From NCBI RefSeq assembly GCF_025567625.1, contig NZ_JAOQJC010000013.1:1-64000 (forward strand): a stretch of DNA of 64,000 bases. The letters are read 5' to 3'. This document shows positions 42,525 to 50,544 of this stretch, in pieces. The notes under the pieces were generated by a model. The model ran no database searches and was not told the DNA's origin. It saw only the letters and a program-made list of their open reading frames with translations. Positions within the stretch are counted from its first letter, which is position 1. Each line of letters starts with the position of its first letter. Source of the stretch: Paenibacillus sp. J5C2022. GTDB lineage: Bacteria; Bacillota; Bacilli; Paenibacillales; Paenibacillaceae. The position numbers and the translations under genes were made by a program.

Positions 42525-43643
42525 CTATCCACCTCCTCCAAGCCCTATTCCGTTGACGATTGCCGCATTGACGCGGTCGACGTGAAATTCCTTCACAGCG
42601 AGCTGACGGCTCGCCGAACCCATCATGCCGGCCAGCTTACTGTCCAGCAAGAACAGCTCCATGGCGTGAGCCAGCGCTTCAGCATCTCTTGGAGGAACGA
42701 GTATCCCGTTCTTCCCCTCCCGCACAGTCTCTCTGCAGCCTGGCATATTCGTTGTAACAATGGGCAGTCCGCAAGCCATCGCCTCCAGGATCGACTTGGG
42801 AATCCCCTCCCGATAATAGGATGGCAGCACGAACACAGTAGCTTGATGGAGATACGGCCGAACATCGGACGCGACGCCCAAGTAATCGATGACCCCTTCT
42901 TTCGTCCAACTCTGAATTTGCCCCTCCCTGATGGCGGAAGGATTCCGGTCGAAGGGGCCCAGCAATTGAAAAGCCGCCCATGGGTACTTCCGTTTAAGCA
43001 GCCTGGCCGCATCCGCATATTCCTGAACGCCTTTCTCCTTCAGCATCCGGGCAACGAGGAGGAATTTCATCTGTTCCTGCCTTCTCGCAGCCGGCGGCTG
43101 GAATTGCGTCACATTGACGCCTACCCCATTCACTAGACGCGATTTTTGCTTGGACGGAACGTATCGTTTTGCGAACAGAGCGGCATCATCCCTGTTTTCG
43201 AAAAAAATGCCGGTGCACTGCTTCACGGCGACGCCGTACAACTTGCTGATGATGGGATAAAGCAGCCTTTGCTTTATCGTGCGCACAGAGTATAAATAGC
43301 CAAGCCCCGTTATAAACAAGTAAGTTTCGGACACGCCTGTCAGCTTGGCAGCTATCGAACCGTATAAATTCGGCTTTAAGGAATAACAGCATAAAATGTC
43401 CGGCTTCTCTCTTTTCAGCAATCTCGCAAGCTTGTACATACAATGGATGTCGTAGAATGGGTTCGTGCCTGTATTGGCGATTGGCGTCATCATATAGTTG
43501 ACACCGTATATGCGCTCACCGCACTTGTCGTCCGGCGCAACCGCTATCACCTCATGGCCCAGTTCCGTTAACCTATGCAGCAAATCGCCTTGAAAATTTT
43601 TGAAATAGCTGGCATATGGGACAAGCAGCATAACTTTGGCCAA
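42525..43643 (-). CDS. GT4 family glycosyltransferase
   Basis: A 372-residue GT-B glycosyltransferase. The N-terminal domain begins with KVMLLVPYASYFKNFQGDLLHRLTELGHEV. The C-terminal donor-binding domain has the E-x7-E motif in EGIPKSILEAMACGLPIVTT near residue 279. The closest pattern is of CapM/WbnK-like enzymes that extend undecaprenyl-linked sugars on the cytoplasmic face of the membrane. Donor sugar is not readable. It lies 22 bases after the TagO-type gene and directly before the FAD enzyme gene. Confidence 0.92.
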   Translation of the reverse strand: MAKVMLLVPYASYFKNFQGDLLHRLTELGHEVIAVAPDDKCGERIYGVNYMMTPIANTGTNPFYDIHCMYKLARLLKREKPDILCCYSLKPNLYGSIAAKLTGVSETYLFITGLGYLYSVRTIKQRLLYPIISKLYGVAVKQCTGIFFENRDDAALFAKRYVPSKQKSRLVNGVGVNVTQFQPPAARRQEQMKFLLVARMLKEKGVQEYADAARLLKRKYPWAAFQLLGPFDRNPSAIREGQIQSWTKEGVIDYLGVASDVRPYLHQATVFVLPSYYREGIPKSILEAMACGLPIVTTNMPGCRETVREGKNGILVPPRDAEALAHAMELFLLDSKLAGMMGSASRQLAVKEFHVDRVNAAIVNGIGLGGGG

Positions 43644-43665
43644 CTCCCGTCACTCCTTTACACCT

Positions 43666-44664
43666 TCATTCCGTCTTCATATCAATCCGTCCCAGCTTAT
43701 ACGCCGTGGTCATCAATAGGAGTAATGCCAACCCGATGCAATAAGGAGCGGCAGCAGTGTAATATAATGCGATCATAGCAAGAACATCCAACGTCGCCGC
43801 AAATAGTGCAGTAAGGGCAACCGTCATAGGAATGGAGAAGCCTTGCTTGACCATTCGCTGCGCGAAGTGATCCTTGCTTCCTTGGAACGGTGAACGCTTC
43901 GCCTTCAATCGGAGAATAGAAATGAATAGTGTCTCTCCTAGAGGTATGGCAAATATAAGTGCCGGAACGAATATGTGATGTCCGCCAAGGCTTATCGGCT
44001 CATGGCTTGCCCAGTTCAGTGCAGCGGCAGCAAGCAAATATCCAATCAGTTGGCTGCCGGCATCGCCAAGGAAGATCCGCGCCGGATGAAAGTTATAGAG
44101 GAGAAAGCCCCCGCACGCTCCCAATAACGAAAGCATGATGGCGCCGAACCATGCATCCCCCTGCACATCGAACAGGATGCTTAGAAATAGCGCAGCGATT
44201 GCAGCCACAGTGGCGGAGAGGCCATCCATAATGTCAATCAGATTAAAGGCGTTAATGATCGCAATCATCCACAGACATGACAACAAACCGTCCCATAGAG
44301 CTGAATCCAATAGTCCCGCCCGCATGCCGCTTGTCCATATGGGAACAACCGCTGCGCATTGGAACAACAGCTTGCCAAGCGGTCTCAGCTCGTATCGGTC
44401 GTCTATAACGCCGCCAAGCAACACAATAGCAGCGCCAAGCATAAGCGATGCATGCTCTCGTACCATAAGCAATTCGCCATGCAGAATCAGTAAGGGCAGA
44501 CATAACGAAATAAATACGGCAACGCCGCCTAAATAAGGAATCGGCTTGCGATGCGTTTTCAAACCGCGATTGGGACGGTCGACCATCTGGAGCTTCATTG
44601 CAAGAGGAATAGCTAACGGGGTGAACAAGATGGAAGCTGCGAAGGCAACAATTAGCGGGGTCAA
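43666..44664 (-). CDS. undecaprenyl-phosphate N-acetylglucosaminyl 1-phosphate transferase (TagO/WecA type)
   Basis: A 332-residue polytopic membrane enzyme of the MraY/WecA/TagO family, which transfers a sugar 1-phosphate from UDP to undecaprenyl phosphate, the first step of wall teichoic acid or exopolysaccharide synthesis. The DD motif is D88-D89 in GGVIDD, the NAFNLIDIMDGL segment lies at 138-149 (D147) and FLGDAGS at 198-204 (D201). The start is TTG at 44664 with AGGAG seven bases upstream. First gene of the operon; the acceptor glycan is unknown. Confidence 0.92.
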   Translation of the reverse strand: MTPLIVAFAASILFTPLAIPLAMKLQMVDRPNRGLKTHRKPIPYLGGVAVFISLCLPLLILHGELLMVREHASLMLGAAIVLLGGVIDDRYELRPLGKLLFQCAAVVPIWTSGMRAGLLDSALWDGLLSCLWMIAIINAFNLIDIMDGLSATVAAIAALFLSILFDVQGDAWFGAIMLSLLGACGGFLLYNFHPARIFLGDAGSQLIGYLLAAAALNWASHEPISLGGHHIFVPALIFAIPLGETLFISILRLKAKRSPFQGSKDHFAQRMVKQGFSIPMTVALTALFAATLDVLAMIALYYTAAAPYCIGLALLLLMTTAYKLGRIDMKTE

Positions 44665-44880
44665 GGGATCACTCCTCTATACAGGAAGAGTTGGACAGAT
44701 CACGGCCAAAACTAAAAATCGGCAAATAAAGTCAAACTGTTCTTTATAAAGAATACCATAACCTGCATTTGGAAGGAAGAGGGAATGTCCATTCTGTACG
44801 TTGCAGCTATTTTTCCACTGCGCTGTTCATTTGCTCCACGTACGATCATCATCAATGCACGGTAAAAGTGATGTAAAAGG

Positions 44881-44920
44881 CGATGCAGCCTATCACTCTG
44901 ACTAGTGATAGGCTGCATCG
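44881..44920. terminator. 17-bp perfect inverted repeat (possible terminator)
   Basis: CGATGCAGCCTATCACT and its exact complement are separated by six bases. On the minus strand the stem is followed by CCTTTTACATCACTTTT, making it a plausible late terminator for the creatininase-RidA transcript, 217 bases past the RidA stop. It could also be an isolated mobile palindrome. Confidence 0.45.
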
Positions 44921-44940
44921 TTCGATCTTCTATCGCTCTT

Positions 44941-45122
44941 AGGGGTGCCCTGGAGCTTATTGCGGCTCAAATCCCCCGTTTACTGCTGTTACGGTCGCTA
45001 CGTAGCCTATTTCACGCAATGACACCCGATATCGCACTTTCCAGGCTCCATAAGCTCCATCGCGACCGTTAGCCTGCAAATCCGACCATTATGAGCCGAT
45101 TAAGCTCTGTGGCAACCGCTAC
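44941..45122. repeat. degenerate intergenic repeat, three partial copies
   Basis: The core GGAGCTTAT-GGCTC recurs three times in the 472-base gap between the TagO-type gene and the RidA gene: on the plus strand at 44951-44969, and on the minus strand in 45041-45073 and 45088-45122, the latter two next to a GTTAGCGGTCGC-like segment. No promoter or coding frame is convincing. A 14-bp palindrome (TTCTTTATAAAGAA, 44740-44753) lies nearer to the TagO-type gene and may belong to its control. Confidence 0.5.
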
Positions 45123-45136
45123 ATTCGACGCCTGTA

Positions 45137-45499
45137 CTACGCATTCTCTCTCAATTCCGCCACAACATCAATCTCCACGAGCAAATCATAGTTGAGATCG
45201 CAGTATATCGTTGTTCGTGCCGGATACGGCTCCTTGAAAAAGCGGATATATATTTCATTGAACGTTTCGAAAAACTCCCGTTTTGTCAAATATACACTCA
45301 CTTTCTTCACATCACTGAAATCCAGACCCTCTCCCTTTAAAATCGATTGGATATTGCGCATCGTCTGGACAGTCTGTTCTTCAAGCGTGGGTCCGACGAC
45401 AGCTCCCGACACCGGATCCAATCCGACTTGCCCGGAAACGTATACGGCGGAGCCGAGCCGGGAGGACAAGGAGAATGGCAGACTTGTTTTATTCGTCAT
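45137..45499 (-). CDS. RidA family reactive-intermediate deaminase
   Basis: A 120-residue RidA/YjgF/UK114 protein, full family length. The catalytic Arg is R95 (PARTTIYCDL) and the paired Glu is E109 (LVEIDVVAE). RidA enzymes hydrolyse enamine/imine intermediates to carbonyl compounds and ammonia. ATG at 45499 lies in the 3' end of the creatininase gene (11-base overlap) with GGAGG eight bases upstream; a 14-residue longer ORF is a read-in. It is the last gene of the glycan-locus operon. Confidence 0.93.
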   Translation of the reverse strand: MTNKTSLPFSLSSRLGSAVYVSGQVGLDPVSGAVVGPTLEEQTVQTMRNIQSILKGEGLDFSDVKKVSVYLTKREFFETFNEIYIRFFKEPYPARTTIYCDLNYDLLVEIDVVAELRENA

Positions 45500-46280
45500 T
45501 GAACGATTCCTCCTTCGAATCCATATGTGTTGCCATCGCAATCAACCACTGCGCAACAGCTTCGGAGATCACGCGGACATACTGCTCACCGCTCTCTCTC
45601 GCAGCCATTATGGATGCATCCGTAACGCCGTCATAACCTGTCAGCAGCCCTCTTCGTCCAATAGAGACGTTAGCCATGCCTTGCGATGGGGATGTTAACG
45701 TTTTGTGGCCCGCAATCCGTTTCTCTTCTTTCACTTCATCCGGCGCTATTGCCATAATCATCGACGTCTCGAAGACGCCGGCATGGCCGGGCACAGGACC
45801 GCACTCCTCCGCACCAGCTCGTAGGAGAGCCTGCCGAGCGATGTTCCAGTAGGAGGCGGCGGCCGTCCACACCGGATATTGCAACGCGATATCGGCTGTC
45901 GCTTGCTGCATCTGCCATTCATTGCCGCCATGGCCGTTAAGGAATATAATCCGTTGAAATCCGCTCTCGTGCAAGCTTCGTCCAATATCCAGGAGCATCT
46001 GCAAATAGACTGCCGCCGAGAAGGAAATGGTGCCTCCGAACTCCAAATGATGCTCCGAGCATCCGATGCCGATGACCGGCGCCAGCAACAGCTTTGCGCG
46101 GTTGCCGACGATTCGGATTGCTTCTGCACATATACGTTCGCAAATCAACGTATCCGTTCGAACGGGAAGATGCGGGCCGTGTTGTTCGGTAGCCGCCAAT
46201 GGAACAACGACCGCATAACCATCTTGCGCGAATGCTTTCAGTCGATCTCTTGTATGAACGCCAAATCGAAAGTCCTCCAT
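45489..46280 (-). CDS. creatininase family hydrolase
   Basis: A 263-residue creatininase-family metal-dependent amidohydrolase. The metal-binding motif EQHGPHLP gives E32, H34 and H37 with D43 downstream (RTDTL), and the NGHGGN motif lies at 115-120. Relatives hydrolyse cyclic or linear amides (creatinine, formamides in riboflavin synthesis, mycofactocin peptides). The substrate is not readable. The start lies two bases after the stop of the giant SLH enzyme and overlaps ridA, so all three are likely translated together. Confidence 0.92.
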   Translation of the reverse strand: MEDFRFGVHTRDRLKAFAQDGYAVVVPLAATEQHGPHLPVRTDTLICERICAEAIRIVGNRAKLLLAPVIGIGCSEHHLEFGGTISFSAAVYLQMLLDIGRSLHESGFQRIIFLNGHGGNEWQMQQATADIALQYPVWTAAASYWNIARQALLRAGAEECGPVPGHAGVFETSMIMAIAPDEVKEEKRIAGHKTLTSPSQGMANVSIGRRGLLTGYDGVTDASIMAARESGEQYVRVISEAVAQWLIAMATHMDSKEESFNDE

Positions 46281-46282
46281 CC

Positions 46283-49200
46283 TTACGTCCTCTTCTCCTC
46301 GTCAGGTATCAGCTCCATGATCTTCGACAATAGATAGGCAACCTCTGCGCGCGACGCTCCTTGCTTCGGCTTGAAGGTGCCGTCGGGATAACCGGACACA
46401 ATGTCGAGCCTGTACAGCAAAGCAATGGCATCGTCAGCCCATGGGGACACGCTGTCGCTATCCTTGAAGCTGACCGGCGCCATGTCGGAGACATCGGCGT
46501 ACTTCTCCAACTTGAACGCGCGCACGACTAGTACAGCCAGTTGCTCGCGGGTCAGCATCTCATCCGGATGAAATTGGTCCTCGGCAACGCCATGAATGAT
46601 GTCATGCGCGGCTGCAGTTTCAATACTCTCCTTCGCCCAATGATGATTCACATCGGCAAATCGGCTCTCCTTCACCGGCGTTAGGTTGAGCGCTCTTACG
46701 AGTAAGGTTGCCATTTCAGCTCTCGTCATCCGCTTCTCCGGTTTGACGGTCCCGTCGGGAAACCCCTTCATCCAGCCGGCTTTAATCAGCTTGACAATAT
46801 GCTGGTCCGCCCAGCCGCCGCAAGCATCCGATTGGCTGGCGCATATGGCATGATTATCGCGAGAACTCTCGGATTCGGTATCGGTGTCGGACCCTAATTC
46901 GTTATCGGTGTCCTCTTCAGACGTCTCCGATGTCTCCGGTTGTTCCGGCTCCGTTGGCTGTTCCGGATTTGTCGGCTGCTCTGGCTCCGTCGGCTGCTCT
47001 GGCTCCGTCGGAGTGGTGATATCCGATATTTTCTCAAACTTCACCGCACTCGCTCTCAAATATCCGAAGCTGTTATCCTCAGGCGAAGTCATCCGGGATA
47101 ACTTGACATATCCCGCTGTGCCTGCGTTGAAGGTATACTCTCCGAGATCTACCCAGCCTGCCTCTCCGGTCGTCTGATCGACTGCCGATTCGGTTGTACC
47201 GCCAGCGCTCACAACTTCAATCTTCGCATTGGGATCGCTGCTTGGATGCACCAGCTTATACAAGTAGACACGGTAAACTCCCGACTGCAATTCCGGGCGG
47301 AACGTAACACTCGCGTCCAATGAAACCGAGTAACGCGTCAAGCTTTGCTCGTCATAGCCTAGAAGACCGCTCGTTGCCCATTCGCCTTCCTCCGTGTAGC
47401 CGGACTGGCCAATCGCCACAATAACCGACATTTCATTATCGTCTGGAACCGTGACAGACGGCACTTCAGGTTCTGGCAATCCAACCAGCAAGTCCTGATA
47501 TGCCGGCTCAAGCCCCGCCTCGGAAGCAATCTCCGCAGGATACTCGGCTTCATCGGGTCTCACGCCAAAATAATTGTTCGAAAAGGCATTGTTAGGATCC
47601 AAATTGGGATCGCTGCCTTGATGAAGCAGATACGGGCTAATGATGCCAAGCGGCACGCTGTAGGTCGTATTTTCGGTTACCGTCAATTGTTCGGATCCGG
47701 TATCCAAATAGATTCCGCCGTAGAGGTTGTGATTATCGTGAACGAGATTGCGGGCGATGGTCGTTCCAGGCTGTTTGCCGAGTAGATACACCGCACCTCC
47801 GTCGTTCAACCCGTACATGCCATGATGGATATGGTTCCCTTCAACTCTGTTGTTTTTTAATATTCCAGACTCCTGATGAGCCCCCCAACCCCAACCAAGA
47901 GAGATTCCGCTGTAAGGAAAGTCGTACATCTCATTGTGGAGAATTCCGGTATGATCAACGTAAAGGGCGAAGACGCCGACACTATTCCAATATTCCGTAC
48001 CAATATCGTAAATGACGTTATTTTCTACTTTATTCCCACTATTCACTTGTCTTGGATCTTCTGGATATGCATCTTTCATATCGCCTATAATGATTCCTGA
48101 AGCAGAGATATCCGTGAAAATGTTGCCGATAATCTGAATGTCGCTAGCGCCATTCTCGAGCACAAGCCCTGCGGCCCCCATATGCTCCCACCGATTGCGT
48201 TCAAATGTAATGTTCTCCCCAGCGTGAACAACAACATTGCCGATCACTTTTTCTCCCTGGTGGCTGCCGCCGGTCTGATTGACTCCACTGGCAATAATAT
48301 CTGCCTGGATCGTTGAAAGTCCTTGTTCGCTCGGTCGCATCCAACTGCCATGCCGGAATGTCAATCCGTAGAAGGCAAGGTGATGAACAGGCTGATCAAG
48401 CGTCCCGCGAAATTCCAGCAACGTTTCGAGCTGCGGCGCTATCGCCTCCGCGGCTGACATATCTTCATCCGGCAGAGGATAATAATACACTTCTCCGCTG
48501 GACTCATCCAGATACCATTCGCCCGGCGTATCCAGAAGCTCGTATGCATTCTCGATGTAGAAATTCGATTCGTCAGGACTGAATGTAAGAAAACCGGAAG
48601 TTCTGGCCCAATCAAAGTAAGGCTGTTTGAAAATCACATTCCATTCGCCTTGCTGTGATCCAGCGGAAATCGTATCCACGATCAAGCGATGATGCCGCCA
48701 GGATTTGTTCCAGACAAACTCAATGGAATCCGCGTTCCCCCACTGCCCGATAACAGAATCGTCTATTATGAATCCGTTCCCCTCGTCATTCATGCGAATC
48801 GCGTCATAGGCCTCCGCAGATGCGGCGCGCTGGGCCCGTTCGCCGTTCACATAGAGCTGCCGGAATGACATGTCGCCCGCATCCGCCTTCCATAGCGGTC
48901 CGGCGCCCGCCTGCTGCCATCCTGTCAATTGCACGCCGCCGGAAATGACAGGTGCCGCTCCTGCTTCCGCCCTATACGTCACATCGAATCCATTCGATCC
49001 CGAGTCGGGCGTTCCAAAGTGCAATGTCTCACTGATGGGATAAGTCCCGTCCGCTATATACACGGTCACATCGCCCTGCATATTCCCGTTCAAATTCCGC
49101 ACTTCTTGCCGGGCGCGGTCGATCGTGGCGAATGGAGCCGCTAATGTGCCCGGATTCGCATCATCACCGCTCGGCGAGACGTGCAGCTCATTCACGGTAT

Positions 49201-50434
49201 TGCTTGCCGGAGCAGTGGTGAAATGGAAGATGACCTCCGGCAGCGGATTGCCGGCTCTATCCGTCAAGCCTGCCTTCATGGTCAGCTTGTATGCGGAATT
49301 ATAATTCAGATGAGCTGAAGGTTGAAGCCGATACGACATATGGTCGCTGCCGACCGATCCTTCATAAGGAACGGCATTGCCGGTAGATGTCTCCTGCAGC
49401 ATCATGTTGCCGCTAGTCAATGTCTCCACATTCATCGGTTCGTTGAACGACACAATCAACGGCGAGCTGACTGTCTCCAGTACATTCATTAACGGAACAG
49501 AGATCGAGACTGACGGCGGCGTTATATCCTGCTGCTCGGTATGAAGCATCCATTCCGTAACGCCTGTCAAGCCTGTCCCTGCCAGATCCTTCACTCCCGG
49601 ACCGATGGTCAGCGTGTAGGCTGTATCATAAGACAAGGTAGTGTAAGGGTGCAGCATAACCTTCCTTCCCGAGTCTTTCACTTCGGCTGCAAGCTCGACC
49701 GCGCTCTCGTCGTCAACTCGCTTCAGCTCGAAATGCTGAGCGGTTAACGTACTTGTGTCCATATAAGTAGAGAAGCTCACTGTAAGGGGACCATTCACAG
49801 CCGCTTCATTCGGATCGACCGAATCATCAAGCATCGCGGTTGGCGCTGCTTCCACCCGCTCGAACTTGACTGCGTCCGCTCGCACCGCCGTTCCCGCACT
49901 TGCCAATGTATTGCGCACATATCCCGAGCTGCCGCTGGCAAAAAAATGTTCGCCAAGGGAAACCCAACCTGAAGGCTCGCTTGTATAGTCAAGGTTGAAC
50001 GTCGTCGTACCGAATGCGTCCACCACATCAACTTTCGCCGCAGGGTCGCTATTCGCGTGAACCGGCTTGAAGATGCTTACCTGGTACGTTCCGGCATTCG
50101 CAAGTGTCGGTGTCCACTGCGCGTAGGCGTCCGGGCTTCCGGAATATCTCGTGCCGGAGTTGTTATAGCCGAGCAGAGAGCTGTCGGACCATGTGCCGAA
50201 TTCCGTGTACCCGGGATCGCCGTTATCGATAATGATCGCTACCCCGTCATAGCCAGGCAATCCCGAATCTGCCCAATTGCCTGTTTCGGAATATTCCGTG
50301 TCTACGTAATCGATAATAATCGTCCCCGCTTTCGCAACGCCTTGCTCCGCATGGGCTTTCAGCGAGAAGGCCGTCTGCGCGATTAGCAGAATTGCGAGTA
50401 CGATCGAGATGCTTGTCCTCATTTTCTTGTCCAT
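46283..50434 (-). CDS. secreted SLH-anchored parallel beta-helix enzyme
   Basis: A 1383-residue surface protein. In order: signal peptide (about 1-27), a golvesin/Xly-type carbohydrate-binding domain (28-190) whose first strand is partly duplicated (DTEYSETGNW and PGYTEFGTW), two Ig-like SbsA/Big-type domains (198-410), a right-handed parallel beta-helix domain (about 414-988, with VTVYIADGTYPI and repeated NNRVEGNHIHHG-type rungs), a second golvesin domain (1000-1130), a PTEPEQ linker and three SLH repeats (about 1198-1383) that bind pyruvylated wall polymer. Beta-helix proteins of this kind are polysaccharide lyases, hydrolases or epimerases. No catalytic residue can be assigned. ATG at 50434 has GGGAGGGG five bases upstream. 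Confidence 0.88.
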   Translation of the reverse strand: MDKKMRTSISIVLAILLIAQTAFSLKAHAEQGVAKAGTIIIDYVDTEYSETGNWADSGLPGYDGVAIIIDNGDPGYTEFGTWSDSSLLGYNNSGTRYSGSPDAYAQWTPTLANAGTYQVSIFKPVHANSDPAAKVDVVDAFGTTTFNLDYTSEPSGWVSLGEHFFASGSSGYVRNTLASAGTAVRADAVKFERVEAAPTAMLDDSVDPNEAAVNGPLTVSFSTYMDTSTLTAQHFELKRVDDESAVELAAEVKDSGRKVMLHPYTTLSYDTAYTLTIGPGVKDLAGTGLTGVTEWMLHTEQQDITPPSVSISVPLMNVLETVSSPLIVSFNEPMNVETLTSGNMMLQETSTGNAVPYEGSVGSDHMSYRLQPSAHLNYNSAYKLTMKAGLTDRAGNPLPEVIFHFTTAPASNTVNELHVSPSGDDANPGTLAAPFATIDRARQEVRNLNGNMQGDVTVYIADGTYPISETLHFGTPDSGSNGFDVTYRAEAGAAPVISGGVQLTGWQQAGAGPLWKADAGDMSFRQLYVNGERAQRAASAEAYDAIRMNDEGNGFIIDDSVIGQWGNADSIEFVWNKSWRHHRLIVDTISAGSQQGEWNVIFKQPYFDWARTSGFLTFSPDESNFYIENAYELLDTPGEWYLDESSGEVYYYPLPDEDMSAAEAIAPQLETLLEFRGTLDQPVHHLAFYGLTFRHGSWMRPSEQGLSTIQADIIASGVNQTGGSHQGEKVIGNVVVHAGENITFERNRWEHMGAAGLVLENGASDIQIIGNIFTDISASGIIIGDMKDAYPEDPRQVNSGNKVENNVIYDIGTEYWNSVGVFALYVDHTGILHNEMYDFPYSGISLGWGWGAHQESGILKNNRVEGNHIHHGMYGLNDGGAVYLLGKQPGTTIARNLVHDNHNLYGGIYLDTGSEQLTVTENTTYSVPLGIISPYLLHQGSDPNLDPNNAFSNNYFGVRPDEAEYPAEIASEAGLEPAYQDLLVGLPEPEVPSVTVPDDNEMSVIVAIGQSGYTEEGEWATSGLLGYDEQSLTRYSVSLDASVTFRPELQSGVYRVYLYKLVHPSSDPNAKIEVVSAGGTTESAVDQTTGEAGWVDLGEYTFNAGTAGYVKLSRMTSPEDNSFGYLRASAVKFEKISDITTPTEPEQPTEPEQPTNPEQPTEPEQPETSETSEEDTDNELGSDTDTESESSRDNHAICASQSDACGGWADQHIVKLIKAGWMKGFPDGTVKPEKRMTRAEMATLLVRALNLTPVKESRFADVNHHWAKESIETAAAHDIIHGVAEDQFHPDEMLTREQLAVLVVRAFKLEKYADVSDMAPVSFKDSDSVSPWADDAIALLYRLDIVSGYPDGTFKPKQGASRAEVAYLLSKIMELIPDEEKRT
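46938..47009. repeat. four 18-bp repeats encoding the PTEPEQ linker
   Basis: Four tandem 18-bp units (starting 46938, 46956, 46974, 46992) encode the hexapeptide P(T/E)(E/N)PEQ between the second golvesin domain and the SLH repeats. The third and fourth units are identical, so copy number may vary between strains. Confidence 0.85.
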
Positions 50435-50468
50435 GAAATCCCCTCCCATGAATTCGCTTTCACGGCTA

Positions 50469-50527
50469 ATTATAAAGAGGAAATTTCGTCATTTCTTTCA
50501 ATATTTTTCGTATTGTTTCTAATATTG
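50469..50527 (-). promoter_or_regulatory. activator-type promoter of the SLH enzyme gene with AATATT boxes
   Basis: The -10 TATAAT lies at 50469-50474 (minus strand). The -35 position (50492-50497) reads AAGAAA, far from consensus. Upstream of it, AATATTTTT starts at 50500 and AATATT at 50521 (plus-strand notation), 25 and 46 bases from the -10, with a degenerate GTATTGTTT between. The same arrangement recurs upstream of the enolase-family gene. Confidence 0.6.
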
Positions 50528-50544
50528 CAACATTGTCGCATAGG

